NCBI GenBank assembly: GCA_007713455.1
Contig: VMRT01000014.1
Location: 1-64,000 of the forward strand
From: Pseudomonas sp.
GTDB lineage: Bacteria > Pseudomonadota > Gammaproteobacteria > Pseudomonadales > Pseudomonadaceae
DNA: 64,000 nucleotides
Reading direction: 5' to 3'
Numbering within the stretch: position 1 is the stretch's first letter; each line of letters starts with the position of its first letter. Both the position numbers and the translations under genes were made by a program. A model generated the notes under the pieces. The model did not search any database. It had not been told where the DNA came from and was given only the letters and a program-made list of their open reading frames with translations. Shown here piece by piece: positions 36,199-44,707 of this stretch.

Positions 36199-36982
36199 CT
36201 TCAATTTCCTGCTGTTCGGGGTCTACCCCTACATCGCCCTGGCCATCTGCCTGATCGGCAGCTGGGCGCGCTTCGACCTGTCGCAGTACAGCTGGAAGGC
36301 CGGCTCGAGCCAGATGCTGTCGAACAACCGCATGCGCCTGGCGAGCAACCTGTTCCACGTCGGCATCATCTTCATCCTGGCCGGTCACTTCGTCGGTCTG
36401 CTGATGCCCGAGGCGCTGTACCACTCGTTCATCACCAGCGGCCAGAAGCAGATCGTGGCGATGGTGTCCGGCGGCTTCTTCGGCATCCTCTGCCTGATCG
36501 GCCTGGTGATGCTGATCCATCGTCGTCTGACCGATGCTCGTGTGCGTGCCACCTCCAACACCAGCGACATCATGATCCTCTTCGTGCTGCTGGCGCAGCT
36601 GGTGCTGGGTCTGCTGACCATCGTCGCCTCTACCGGCCATCTGGACGGTTCGGTTATGGTCCTGCTGGGCACCTGGGCGCAGAGCCTGGTCACCCTGCAG
36701 CCGGTCAAGGCCGCAGGCGCCATCGAGTCGGTCAGCGTGATCTACAAGCTGCACGTGTTCCTCGGTATGACCCTGTTCGTGCTGTTCCCCTTCACCCGCC
36801 TGGTGCACCTCGTCAGTGCGCCGGTGTGGTACCTGGGCCGGCGCTACCAGATCGTCCGCCAGAAGGGCGTCAAGCCAAGCGTGCCGCGCCCGCAGCGTCC
36901 ACGCACCTACGAAGCCCCGGCACGCGAAACCGCCGTGCCGACCGCTGTGCCTGCCACGGCAAAGAGCAAGACCCCGGTATGA
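36191..36982 (+). CDS. narI: Respiratory nitrate reductase gamma subunit NarI
   Basis: 263 residues, intact, with five membrane helices and the heme-b histidines in NLFHVGIIFILAGHFVGL (about residues 53-70) and KLHVFLGMTLFVLFPFTRLVH (about 184-204). It would transfer quinol electrons to NarH. It is longer than E. coli NarI because of a proline/alanine-rich C-terminal tail of about 40 residues. The ATG lies inside the end of narJ. Confidence 0.92.
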   Translation: MSNFNFLLFGVYPYIALAICLIGSWARFDLSQYSWKAGSSQMLSNNRMRLASNLFHVGIIFILAGHFVGLLMPEALYHSFITSGQKQIVAMVSGGFFGILCLIGLVMLIHRRLTDARVRATSNTSDIMILFVLLAQLVLGLLTIVASTGHLDGSVMVLLGTWAQSLVTLQPVKAAGAIESVSVIYKLHVFLGMTLFVLFPFTRLVHLVSAPVWYLGRRYQIVRQKGVKPSVPRPQRPRTYEAPARETAVPTAVPATAKSKTPV

Positions 36983-36990
36983 CCCTCGCC

Positions 36991-37013
36991 GGCTGACGCC
37001 CCGTGCGTCAGCC
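36991..37013 (+). other. Stem-loop between narI and the parvulin gene
   Basis: GGCTGACGC-CCCGT-GCGTCAGCC is a perfect 9-bp hairpin with a 5-base loop, nine bases after the narI stop. No T-run follows, so it is more likely an RNA-processing or partial-attenuation element than a terminator. Confidence 0.55.
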
Positions 37014-37063
37014 GTCCTGGCCGATCGGATCGAAGGTTCAAGCGTCTTATCGAGGTAATCATC

Positions 37064-38023
37064 ATGGGTTGTGGATGCGGTGGTAGCACAGGTGGAAGCG
37101 GCGGCTGCGGTGGCGGCGCGCGTCCGGAAATCGAAGTGCCGGTAGATGCCCCTCTGTTCGAGGAGCTGCCGCACGAGGAAGACAGCGAGCCGGCTGCCGA
37201 GCAGGCGTCCGGTGAACCGCTGCTGATTGCCAGCAGCGAACAGGAATGGCCGCGGGTGCGGGTCAATGGGGTGGCGATTGCCTCCCAGGCCATCGCTCAG
37301 GAATTGCAGTACCACCCGGCGGAAAACCGCGAAGAGGCCGTCTACCTGGCGACCCAGGCGCTGGTGTTGCGCGAGCTGCTGCAGCAGCGCATCGGTGAAC
37401 TGGGGCTGGTGGTGCGTGCCGAGGCTGGCGAAAGCGAGGAAGAGGCGGCCACCCGCACGCTGATCGAGCAGGAAGTGCCGCTACCGCTGGCCGACGAGGC
37501 TGCCTGCCAGCAGTACTACAGCGGCAATCAGCAGCGCTTCTTCAGCGCGCCGTTGCTGGCCGCGCGGCACATTCTGCTGGCCTGCCCGGCGGATGATGCC
37601 GAGGCGCGCAGCCTGGCTCGCGAACAGGCGCTGCAGTTGATCGGCCAACTGCAGGCCGCCCCGCAACGCTTCGCCGAGCTGGCGCTGCAGCATTCGGCCT
37701 GCCCGTCGAAAGCACAGGGCGGTGCGCTGGGCCAGATCAGCAAGGGCCAGACGGTGCCGGAGTTCGAGCGCCAGCTGTTCCGTCTGCCGGTAGGCCTGTG
37801 CCAGCAACCGCTGGAGAGCCGCTACGGCTACCACCTGGTGGTCGTCGACCAGCGCATCGAAGGCGAGCAGCTGCCCTACGAGGTGGTCGCCGGTTCGATT
37901 CGTGCCGAGCTCAACCAGCGTGTCTGGCAGATTGGCGTCAGCCAGTACTTGCAGAACCTGGTGGGTGCTGCGAACATCGAAGGCATCCTCATGCAGGGCG
38001 CCGAAACGCCACTGATGCAATAG
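37064..38023 (+). CDS. Peptidyl-prolyl isomerase (PpiC/NifM-like) of the nar operon
   Basis: 319 residues. A parvulin domain occupies about residues 160-260 (ARHILLACPADD; FAELALQHSACPSKAQGGALGQI; PVGLCQQPLESRYGYHLVVVD). The N-terminus is remarkable: the first 22 residues are glycine and cysteine rich (MGCGCGGSTGGSGGCGGG), with five cysteines... four of them in CGC and GGC contexts, and no signal peptide. The middle is acidic. Homologues follow narI in Pseudomonas denitrifiers and are thought to assist enzyme maturation; the role is not established. Confidence 0.8.
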   Translation: MGCGCGGSTGGSGGCGGGARPEIEVPVDAPLFEELPHEEDSEPAAEQASGEPLLIASSEQEWPRVRVNGVAIASQAIAQELQYHPAENREEAVYLATQALVLRELLQQRIGELGLVVRAEAGESEEEAATRTLIEQEVPLPLADEAACQQYYSGNQQRFFSAPLLAARHILLACPADDAEARSLAREQALQLIGQLQAAPQRFAELALQHSACPSKAQGGALGQISKGQTVPEFERQLFRLPVGLCQQPLESRYGYHLVVVDQRIEGEQLPYEVVAGSIRAELNQRVWQIGVSQYLQNLVGAANIEGILMQGAETPLMQ

Positions 38024-38039
38024 AGGCGGCTTGGCCCAA

Positions 38040-38162
38040 CGTAAGGTGGATGACGCTTCACCCATTCACCTTTGCGGGCTGGAGGTGGATGGAAGCGGCG
38101 GCGCTCGCACTACCCCACCGGGCGGGGCCATGGTGGATGAGAAAAGCGTCATCCACCCTACG
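38040..38162. repeat. GTAGGGTGGAT-family inverted repeats upstream of moaA
   Basis: CGTAAGGTGGATGACGCTT with CCATTCACC (38040-38070) and GGTGGATGAGAAAAGCGTC with ATCCACCCTACG (38132-38162) fill the gap between the parvulin gene and moaA. The second unit is almost identical to one at 60583-60616. Confidence 0.75.
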
Positions 38163-38182
38163 AAGTTTCAGAGGTGTTATCG

Positions 38183-39172
38183 ATGACTCAATTACGCGAT
38201 GCCCACAACCGCCAGATCGACTACCTGCGCATGTCGGTGACCGACCGTTGCGACTTCCGCTGCGTCTACTGCATGGCCGAGGACATGACCTTCCTGCCGC
38301 GCCAGCAGGTGCTCGGTCTGGAGGAGTTGGAGCGTATCGCGCGCATCTTCGTCGGCCTGGGGGTGAAGAAGATTCGCCTCACCGGCGGCGAGCCGCTGGT
38401 ACGCCAGGGCATCGTCGGTCTCTGCGAGCGCATCGCGGCCTTGCCCGGCCTGCGCGAACTGGTGATGACCACCAATGGCTCGCAGCTGGTCAAGCTTGCA
38501 GCACCGCTGGCGCGCGCCGGGGTCAAGCGGCTGAACATCAGCCTGGATAGCCTGGATGCCGCCAAATTCCACGCCATCACCCGCACCGGTCAGCTGCAGC
38601 AGGTGCTCGACGGGATCGACGCGGCGCGCGATGCCGGCTTCGAGCGGATCAAGCTCAATGCCGTGGTAATGAAGGGCCGCAACGCCGAGGAAGTCGCCGA
38701 CCTGGTGGACTTCGCCATCGCCGGTGGGCTGGACCTGAGCTTCATCGAGGAAATGCCGCTGGGCGACGTCGGTCGTTCGCGCGGCGAGAGTTTCTGCTCC
38801 AGTGACGAGGTCAAGGCGCTGATCGCTGAGCGCCATGCGCTGATCGATTCGGCCGAGCAGAGTGGCGGCCCGGCGCGTTACGTGCGCCTGCCTGAGCATC
38901 CGCAGACGCGCATTGGCTTCATCTCACCGCATTCCCACAACTTTTGCGCCACCTGCAACCGCGTGCGGCTGACGGTGGAAGGGCGCCTGCTGCTGTGCCT
39001 CGGCCACGAGAACTCCATCGACCTGCGTGCGCTGCTGCGCCGCCATCCGACCAGCGACCAGCCGGTGATCGACGCCATCCACGCTGCGCTGCAGCGCAAA
39101 CCGCTGCGCCATGAATTCTCCAGCAGCGGCGAGGTCCAGGTGTTGCGCTTCATGAATGCCAGTGGCGGTTGA
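38183..39172 (+). CDS. moaA: GTP 3',8-cyclase MoaA
   Basis: 329 residues. First step of molybdenum cofactor synthesis: radical-SAM rearrangement of GTP. The N-terminal 4Fe4S motif is CDFRCVYC (C-x3-C-x2-C, about residues 21-28), the C-terminal cluster is [18 protein letters not shown] (about 255-272), and the chain ends with the conserved Gly-Gly tail. The ATG at 38183 follows AGAGGTG. Its place after nar genes fits cofactor supply to nitrate reductase. Confidence 0.95.
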   Translation: MTQLRDAHNRQIDYLRMSVTDRCDFRCVYCMAEDMTFLPRQQVLGLEELERIARIFVGLGVKKIRLTGGEPLVRQGIVGLCERIAALPGLRELVMTTNGSQLVKLAAPLARAGVKRLNISLDSLDAAKFHAITRTGQLQQVLDGIDAARDAGFERIKLNAVVMKGRNAEEVADLVDFAIAGGLDLSFIEEMPLGDVGRSRGESFCSSDEVKALIAERHALIDSAEQSGGPARYVRLPEHPQTRIGFISPHSHNFCATCNRVRLTVEGRLLLCLGHENSIDLRALLRRHPTSDQPVIDAIHAALQRKPLRHEFSSSGEVQVLRFMNASGG

Positions 39173-39416
39173 GGCGGGTGCCGACATGGGCTACGAGTCG
39201 ACCGTCTAATTCGCTACCATCGACCGGCATCGCCGGTTTGACCCACATGCCCAGCTGCCGCAGCCGGGCCTTGTCGCAGAGCCAGGTCGCGCAATTGCCT
39301 GCAGCGTTGTCAGAACTCATGGCACCCACGCCGCGCGGACATACCTCCAATGGGGAATGGGTTCGCGCACGGCACGGGTGCAGCCTGCGCACACATCTTC
39401 AAGGGAGTTTCGAGCC

Positions 39417-39962
39417 ATGGCTCACCTGTCCAACAGCGAATTCCAGCCCCTGAGCATTGCGGTGCTCACGGTGAGCGATACCCGCAACATCGATTCCGAT
39501 ACCTCCGGCCAGGCGCTGATCGACGGCCTGCAGAGCGCCGGCCACACCCTGGCAGAGCGGGCCATCGTCAAAGACGACGTCTGGCAGATCCGCGCCCGCG
39601 TCTGCAGCTGGATCGCCAGCGAAAACGTGCAGGTGGTGCTGATCACCGGGGGTACCGGTTTCACCGCCCGCGACAACACTCCACAGGCGGTACAGCCGCT
39701 GCTGGACAAAGATGTCGACGGCTTCGGTGAGCTGTTCCGCTACGTTTCGCTGGGCGAGATCGGCACCTCCACCGTGCAGTCCCGCGCGCTGGCCGGCATG
39801 AGCAACGGCACCCTGGTCTGCTGCCTGCCCGGCTCGACCAATGCCTGCCGCACCGCCTGGAACAAGATCCTCGTCGAGCAGCTGGACAGCCGCACCAAGC
39901 CCTGCAACTTCGTGCCACACCTCAAGGCTTCCGCCGTCGAATACTGCGGGCCCCGCTCATGA
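39417..39962 (+). CDS. moaB: Molybdenum cofactor biosynthesis protein B
   Basis: 181 residues from the ATG at 39417 (AAGGGA upstream; the in-frame 39357 start adds an unconserved leader). MoaB/Mog fold: IAVLTVSDTRN (residues 14-24), VLITGGTGFTARD (about 72-84) and CLPGSTNACRTAW (about 138-150). It is the molybdopterin adenylyltransferase-type protein. It overlaps moeA by four bases. The 244 bases before it hold no clear gene. Confidence 0.94.
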   Translation: MAHLSNSEFQPLSIAVLTVSDTRNIDSDTSGQALIDGLQSAGHTLAERAIVKDDVWQIRARVCSWIASENVQVVLITGGTGFTARDNTPQAVQPLLDKDVDGFGELFRYVSLGEIGTSTVQSRALAGMSNGTLVCCLPGSTNACRTAWNKILVEQLDSRTKPCNFVPHLKASAVEYCGPRS

Positions 39963-41191
39963 GTGCCTGTGGCTGCGACACCAGTGGCCTGAAGCCGGTC
40001 GACGAGGCCATCGCCGAACTGCTGGCGCGCGTGCCGGCGCTGCCGCCGGTGGAACACGTCGCGCTGTCCGATGCCCTTGGCCGGGTGCTGGCGGAATCCC
40101 TCGACGCTCCTTTCCCGGTGCCGGCCTGGGACAACAGCGCAATGGACGGCTACGCCCTGCGCGCCGCCGACCTGCCGGCTGAAGGCGGCTGGCTGCCACT
40201 CGCCGGGCGCATCGCCGCCGGTGATGCCGCCGACCAGCAACTGCCTGCCGGCCACGCCGTGCGCATCTTCACCGGCGCGCCGCTGCCGCCGGGTGCCGAT
40301 ACCGTGGTGGCGCAGGAGGATTGCCAGATCGAGGCTGATCGCGTGCATTTCCCCGGCGTTACCCAGGGCGCCCATGTGCGTCGTCAGGGCGAGGAACTGC
40401 AGGCTGGCGCCCCCGTGCTGCAGGCGGGCAAGCGTCTGCGCCCGCAGGAGATCGGCCTGCTGGCGAGCTTCGGCGTTGCCCGCGTGGCGGTCTATCGGCG
40501 CCTGCGCATCGGTTTGCTCTCCAGTGGCAACGAACTGCGCGAGCCCGGCGAGTCGCTGGCGCCGGGGCAGATCTACAACTCCAACCGCTACTGCCTGCTC
40601 AGCGTGCTGCGCAGTCTCGGAATGGAGGTGCACGACTACGAGATCCTCGTCGACGAACTGGCCGCCAGCCGCGACGCCCTGGCGCTGGCTGCCTCCGAAT
40701 GGGACATGCTGATCACCTCCGGTGGCGTCTCGGTCGGCGAGGAGGATCACCTCAAGCAGGCCATTCGCGAGCTGGGCGAGCTGCACATGTGGCGTCTGGC
40801 GATCCAGCCCGGCAAGCCGCTGGCCTTCGGTGAGGTCAACGGCAAGCCGTGGATCGGCCTGCCGGGCAATCCGGCTGCGGCGCTGATCACCTCGCTGGTG
40901 GTGGCGCGGCCGTTCCTGCTCAGTGCCCAGGGTTGCACCGATGTGCTGCCCAAGCCGCTGCGCCTGACCGCCGGCTTCGCCTGGCGCAAGCCGAACAACC
41001 GCCGCCAGTACCTGCGCGCGCGGCTCGAGCAGGTCGACGGCGAGATGCGCGTGTGCCTGCACCCGCGTCAGGGCTCGGCGATGCTGACCTCGGCGAGCTG
41101 GGCCGAAGGGCTGGCTATCGTCGAGCGCAACCGCACGCTGGAAGAGGGTGAGACGGTGGAGTACCTGCCGTTCAGCGAACTGCTCGGCTGA
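39959..41191 (+). CDS. moeA: Molybdopterin molybdenumtransferase MoeA
   Basis: 410 residues. It inserts molybdate into adenylated molybdopterin. PAWDNSAMDGYALRA (about residues 56-70), RIFTGAPLPPGADTVV (about 101-116), SSGNELREPG (about 186) and LPGNPAAALI (about 300) are the family motifs. The start overlaps moaB (ATGA). A 12-bp hairpin follows the stop. Confidence 0.95.
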   Translation: MSACGCDTSGLKPVDEAIAELLARVPALPPVEHVALSDALGRVLAESLDAPFPVPAWDNSAMDGYALRAADLPAEGGWLPLAGRIAAGDAADQQLPAGHAVRIFTGAPLPPGADTVVAQEDCQIEADRVHFPGVTQGAHVRRQGEELQAGAPVLQAGKRLRPQEIGLLASFGVARVAVYRRLRIGLLSSGNELREPGESLAPGQIYNSNRYCLLSVLRSLGMEVHDYEILVDELAASRDALALAASEWDMLITSGGVSVGEEDHLKQAIRELGELHMWRLAIQPGKPLAFGEVNGKPWIGLPGNPAAALITSLVVARPFLLSAQGCTDVLPKPLRLTAGFAWRKPNNRRQYLRARLEQVDGEMRVCLHPRQGSAMLTSASWAEGLAIVERNRTLEEGETVEYLPFSELLG

Positions 41192-41200
41192 ACCATGAAA

Positions 41201-41231
41201 ACGCCCGGTCGATGATGAGTCGACCGGGCGT
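41201..41231. terminator. Bidirectional terminator between moeA and the cytochrome b561 gene
   Basis: A perfect 12-bp stem (ACGCCCGGTCGA at 41201-41212, TCGACCGGGCGT at 41220-41231) with a 7-base loop lies between convergent genes. On the minus strand it ends in GCGTTTTC, giving a short T-run; on the plus strand the T-run is weak. Confidence 0.8.
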
Positions 41232-41246
41232 TGTCGTGTCTGCGTC

Positions 41247-41798
41247 TCAGGCCTGGTGGCGCTGCGGCAGCATGCGCAACAGGGTGCCGTCGCGGCGCAC
41301 GTATTGGTGGAACAAGGCCGCCGCCGCGTGCAGGCCGATCAGCCAGTAGCCGGCCACCGCCAGTGTTTCATGCAGCTCCTTGAACTCGCCGGCCAGCTCC
41401 TTGTTGGCGCCGATCAGCGCCGGCAGCTCAAGGCCGAAGAAGGGAATCGGCTTGTCCGCCGCGCTCAGGGTCAGCCAGCCGAGCAGTGGCAGGCCAATCA
41501 TCAGTCCGTACAGCGCCAGGTGCATCAGCTTGGCCAGCGCGCGTTCCCAGCCGGCTCCAGCGACCGCTTTGGGTGCGGGATGCAGCCAGCGCGCAACCAA
41601 GCGCAGCCAGACCAGTGCAAAAACCGTTAGGCCGAGCATGAAATGCCAGTGTTTGAGCAGTTCGCGCGGTTCACTGCCCTTGGCGAAATTGCCCTTGAGT
41701 TCGATGGTCGCGTAGACCGCTGCGATCAACAGCAGCATCAGCCAGTGCAGGGCAATGCTCAGGCGACCGTAGCGTGCCAGAGGGTTCGATGCAGTCAT
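41247..41798 (-). CDS. Cytochrome b561
   Basis: 183 residues, four membrane helices with heme-ligand histidines in SIALHWLMLLL (near residue 18), LLKHWHFMLGL (near 48) and the last helix (LIGLHAAAALFHQYV). Bacterial b561 proteins pass electrons between quinol and periplasmic acceptors or oxygen species. The ATG at 41798 follows GGAG; the GTG at 41807 is less likely. It is preceded by its own CTTAAG-type box and lies downstream of the two-component genes, so it is probably a target of that system. Confidence 0.88.
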   Translation of the reverse strand: MTASNPLARYGRLSIALHWLMLLLIAAVYATIELKGNFAKGSEPRELLKHWHFMLGLTVFALVWLRLVARWLHPAPKAVAGAGWERALAKLMHLALYGLMIGLPLLGWLTLSAADKPIPFFGLELPALIGANKELAGEFKELHETLAVAGYWLIGLHAAAALFHQYVRRDGTLLRMLPQRHQA

Positions 41799-41844
41799 TT
41801 CACACACTCCGAGTAGGGGAATGTCGGCAGTCTAGGGCGCCAGC

Positions 41845-41861
41845 CTTAAGCGAACCTTAGC
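41845..41861 (-). promoter_or_regulatory. PmrA/QseB-type box before cytochrome b561
   Basis: CTTAAG-CGAAC-CTTAGC on the plus strand (GCTAAG-N5-CTTAAG as read toward the gene) is a one-mismatch-per-half version of the OmpR-family direct repeat CTTAAG-N5-CTTAAG. It ends 46 bases before the ATG, and ten bases after it comes TAGACT, a plausible -10 hexamer. The same arrangement is present at 48379. Confidence 0.6.
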
Positions 41862-41919
41862 GAATGCCCGTTGCGCCTGCGGCAGGCGGTCGCGGCAGCT
41901 CGCCGCGGGTCGGTCTGGG

Positions 41920-43341
41920 CTAGTGGTGTGGCTGGCGGGGCAGGTGCACGGCGACCTGCAGCCCGCCGAGCGGTGAGTCCGCCAGTTCGATGGTCGCGCC
42001 GTGCAGTTCGGCGATGCGTGCGACGATGGCCAAGCCGAGCCCCGCGCCCTGGCCGTCGCCCTGGCGATAGAAGCGCTCGAACAGTTTGTCGCGCTGCGCT
42101 GCCGGCACGCCCGGACCGCTGTCATCTACGCGCAGGCTGACGCCGTTTTCCATGGTCTGGAGGCTGACCTGAATCTGCCCGCCATCGGGCGTGTACTGCA
42201 GGGCATTGCCGACCAGATTCTGCAGCAGCGTGGCGAGCGCGGCGGCATCGCCGGGAAGCCTGTGATCGGCCACGTCGTCAGCTTCCAGCGTCAGTTCCTG
42301 ATCGCGCGCCAGGGCCAGCGGCGTCAGCTCGGCGAGGCATTCGCGGCACAGCGGCAGCAGGTCCAGCTGCTGTGGATGCCGCGGCTGCGCATTGGGTTCC
42401 AGGCGAGCGAGCGTGAGCAGCTGGGTGACCACGCGGGTGGTGCGATCGACGCCGGTCAGCAGTTGCTGCAGCGCGGCTTCACGGTCCTCCGGCTGCTCGG
42501 CCTGTTGCGCGTTCTGCGCATGGATGCGCAGTACGGCCAGGGGCGTGCGCAGCTCATGGGCGGCGTCGGCGATGAAGCGTTTTTCCCGCTCGACCAGTTG
42601 ATTGACCTGCTGCAGCAGGCGATTCAGCGAGGCGGCCACCGGCTCCAGCTCCTGCGGCAGCGGCGCGAGTAGCAGTGGCGCGAGGTTGTCCGGATCGCGA
42701 CTCTTCAACAGCTGTGCCATGTGCGCCAGTGGGCGCAGACCCCAGCCCACCGCCAGCCAGATCAGCAGTGCCAGCAGCGGCAGGCCGATGAGGTCGGGCA
42801 GCAGGCTGCGCCGGGCGATCTTACCGACCAGCTCGCCGCGTACGTCGCCGCGCTCGCTGAGCAGAATCCACAGATCGTCCTCGCGGTCGTGCAGCAGGAA
42901 CAGCCGCCAGGTATGGCCGTCGAGCTGCACGTCGTGATAGCCGCCGCTCAGATGGCTGAAGGGTGAGGCGGAGTCGGCGCCGGCCAGCCGCTGCAAGGCG
43001 CCGTGCGGCGCGCCGGCTGACTGCAACAGGCTGCTGCCATCCGTTGCGTAGACCTGAAAGCCCAGCTTGGTTTCGTAGTCGTGCCCCGGCACGCCCTGAT
43101 CGCGCCGCGCATTCACCGCGGCGTCCAGCGCCTGCTGCAGCGCATTGCGGGCCTTCGGATTCATGTCGCGCATCACCAGCCCCTGTACCAGTCGAGCACT
43201 GTGCGCCAGCTGGGCGTCGAACAGCTCCTCGATCTCGTGGCGGGCGTCGCGATAACTGCGCCAGGAAATCAGGCTCAGCGACAGCAGCAGGATGCCGAGC
43301 ACCAGCACCAGGGTGCGCTGGCGGATAGAGCGCCTCAGCAT
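41920..43341 (-). CDS. Sensor histidine kinase, QseC/PmrB type
   Basis: 473 residues. Two membrane helices (about 10-27 and 183-203) frame a periplasmic domain of the two-component N-terminal type (2CSK_N). A HAMP-like linker leads to the H box AAHELRTPLAVL (about residue 258), N box (LVGNALQYT) and G boxes (DDSGPGV; GAGLGLAI). It overlaps the response regulator by seven bases. The stimulus is unknown; relatives sense metal ions, antimicrobial peptides or redox signals. Confidence 0.88.
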   Translation of the reverse strand: MLRRSIRQRTLVLVLGILLLSLSLISWRSYRDARHEIEELFDAQLAHSARLVQGLVMRDMNPKARNALQQALDAAVNARRDQGVPGHDYETKLGFQVYATDGSSLLQSAGAPHGALQRLAGADSASPFSHLSGGYHDVQLDGHTWRLFLLHDREDDLWILLSERGDVRGELVGKIARRSLLPDLIGLPLLALLIWLAVGWGLRPLAHMAQLLKSRDPDNLAPLLLAPLPQELEPVAASLNRLLQQVNQLVEREKRFIADAAHELRTPLAVLRIHAQNAQQAEQPEDREAALQQLLTGVDRTTRVVTQLLTLARLEPNAQPRHPQQLDLLPLCRECLAELTPLALARDQELTLEADDVADHRLPGDAAALATLLQNLVGNALQYTPDGGQIQVSLQTMENGVSLRVDDSGPGVPAAQRDKLFERFYRQGDGQGAGLGLAIVARIAELHGATIELADSPLGGLQVAVHLPRQPHH

Positions 43342-43994
43342 TTGTCCACCAAATAGCCGACCCCACGCACGGTGCGGATCAGTTCGGGGAAGAATTTCTT
43401 GCGCAGGTGATGGATATGCACCTCCAGCGCGTTGCTCTCGACTTCCTCGTCCCAGCCGTAGAGCACCTGCTGCAGTCGATCGCGGGTCAGCACGCGACCG
43501 GGCTGGGCGATCAGCTCATGCAGCAGGACGAACTCCTTGCGCGGCAGGTTGATCGGGGTGCCCTGGTAGCTGACCTGCTGATTGACCGGGTCGAGCAGGA
43601 TGCCGCGGTACTCCAGTACCGGCTCAGGGCGATTGAAGCTGCGCCGCAGCAGAGCGCGCAGGCGGGCCTTGAGTTCGGCGACGTCGAACGGCTTGACCAG
43701 GTAGTCGTCGGCGCCGGCATCCAGCCCGGCGATGCGGTCGCTGGTGGCATCGCGCGCGGTGAGTACCAGCACCGGGATCGGGTTGGCGCTGGCGCGCAGG
43801 CGCTTGAGCACTTCCAGACCGTCCATACGCGGCAGACCGAGGTCGAGGATGGCCAGCTCGAAGCTCTCGTGGCTCAGCGCATGCAGCGCGCTCGCGCCGT
43901 CCTGCAGCCAGTCCACCGTGTAGCCCTCGGGCTTGAGTGCGGTGCGGATGCCCTCGCCGAGGGCGCGATCGTCTTCCACCAGCAGAATGCGCAT
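43335..43994 (-). CDS. OmpR-family response regulator, PmrA/QseB type
   Basis: 219 residues from the ATG at 43994. The receiver carries acidic residues EDD at 7-9 and the phospho-acceptor in LAILDLGLPRMDG (Asp51); the C-terminal winged helix includes LYGWDEEVESNALEVHIHHLRKK, typical of the PmrA/QseB branch. Those proteins bind CTTAAG-N5-CTTAAG-type repeats, and two such sites occur in this window at the borders of the surrounding operon, so autoregulation is likely. It lies 62 bases downstream of the TPR gene, compatible with read-through. Confidence 0.9.
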   Translation of the reverse strand: MRILLVEDDRALGEGIRTALKPEGYTVDWLQDGASALHALSHESFELAILDLGLPRMDGLEVLKRLRASANPIPVLVLTARDATSDRIAGLDAGADDYLVKPFDVAELKARLRALLRRSFNRPEPVLEYRGILLDPVNQQVSYQGTPINLPRKEFVLLHELIAQPGRVLTRDRLQQVLYGWDEEVESNALEVHIHHLRKKFFPELIRTVRGVGYLVDKC

Positions 43995-44056
43995 GTCGTT
44001 CCTGTCGTCCTGAAGGGTTCGCGGCATTGCTGTGCATTCAACGCCGCCGCAGCCGG

Positions 44057-44707
44057 TTATTCCAGCTTTTCCTTGACCTGCGCGAGCAGCGCGCGGGCTT
44101 CGTCGCGGCGACCGGCATCGGCGACTTCACGACCCGCACGGTCGGGCGCGGCAAGGGCCTTTTCCAGCGCCGCGCGCGCTTCCCCGTAGCGTTTCTGACG
44201 CAGCAGGAAATCACCGTGGAAGTAGTTCGGGTCGATGCCGTTCGGGTTCAGCGCCAGCGCCTGCTTGAACAGCGCCTCAGCCTTGTCCTCGTCACCGAAG
44301 CCGATCGGCCAGCCGGGCACCTGGTAGTAGAGGCTGGCGAGGCTGGTGTAGGCCGAGCCATCCAGCGCCTGTGGCTCAAGTTCGATGGCTTTCTCCAGTT
44401 CAGCTTTAGCTTGCTTGACCAGACCCAGCGCGCCGAGCCCGCCCTTGGCGCCGGCCCAGGTGCTGAGCACGATGCCGTGCCAGATGTGCAACTCGGCGGC
44501 CTGCGGTTCGCCGACCATCGCGCTTTCGGCTTCCGAAGCGAGCCGGGCGAAGGCCGCTTCGCGCTGTGTGGCGGGCAGCTGGTAGTTGATCTCAGCCCAG
44601 CGCGTCTGGATCTGGCGCAGCGACGATTCGCCGGCCGGACTGAGGGCGAAGGAGGATTGGCTGGCCAGGGCCAGCATCAGGGCACACACGCCGAGCAGAC
44701 GCTTCAT
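44057..44707 (-). CDS. Periplasmic tetratricopeptide-repeat protein
   Basis: 216 residues with a signal peptide (residues 1-21, ending SFA). TPR-like helical repeats are visible at about residues 104-117 (AKAELEKAIELEPQ), 142-157 (KAEALFKQALALNPNG) and 175-186 (GEARAALEKALA). No enzyme motif is present. The start overlaps the SDR stop by four bases, so it belongs to the same operon; it may organise a periplasmic complex. Confidence 0.8.
   Translation of the reverse strand: MKRLLGVCALMLALASQSSFALSPAGESSLRQIQTRWAEINYQLPATQREAAFARLASEAESAMVGEPQAAELHIWHGIVLSTWAGAKGGLGALGLVKQAKAELEKAIELEPQALDGSAYTSLASLYYQVPGWPIGFGDEDKAEALFKQALALNPNGIDPNYFHGDFLLRQKRYGEARAALEKALAAPDRAGREVADAGRRDEARALLAQVKEKLE

Noticed and set aside
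31460-38182. ANR/FNR boxes (TTGAT-N4-ATCAA) in the nitrate locus
   Set aside because: I looked in the gaps around dnr, narL, the parvulin and moaA and saw no acceptable match; the native narK/narG promoter region is deleted.
39150-39392. Small minus-strand open frame in the moaA-moaB gap (80 codons)
   Set aside because: No family resemblance and no ribosome site. I considered a remnant gene because of the fairly ordinary composition, but the evidence is too thin.
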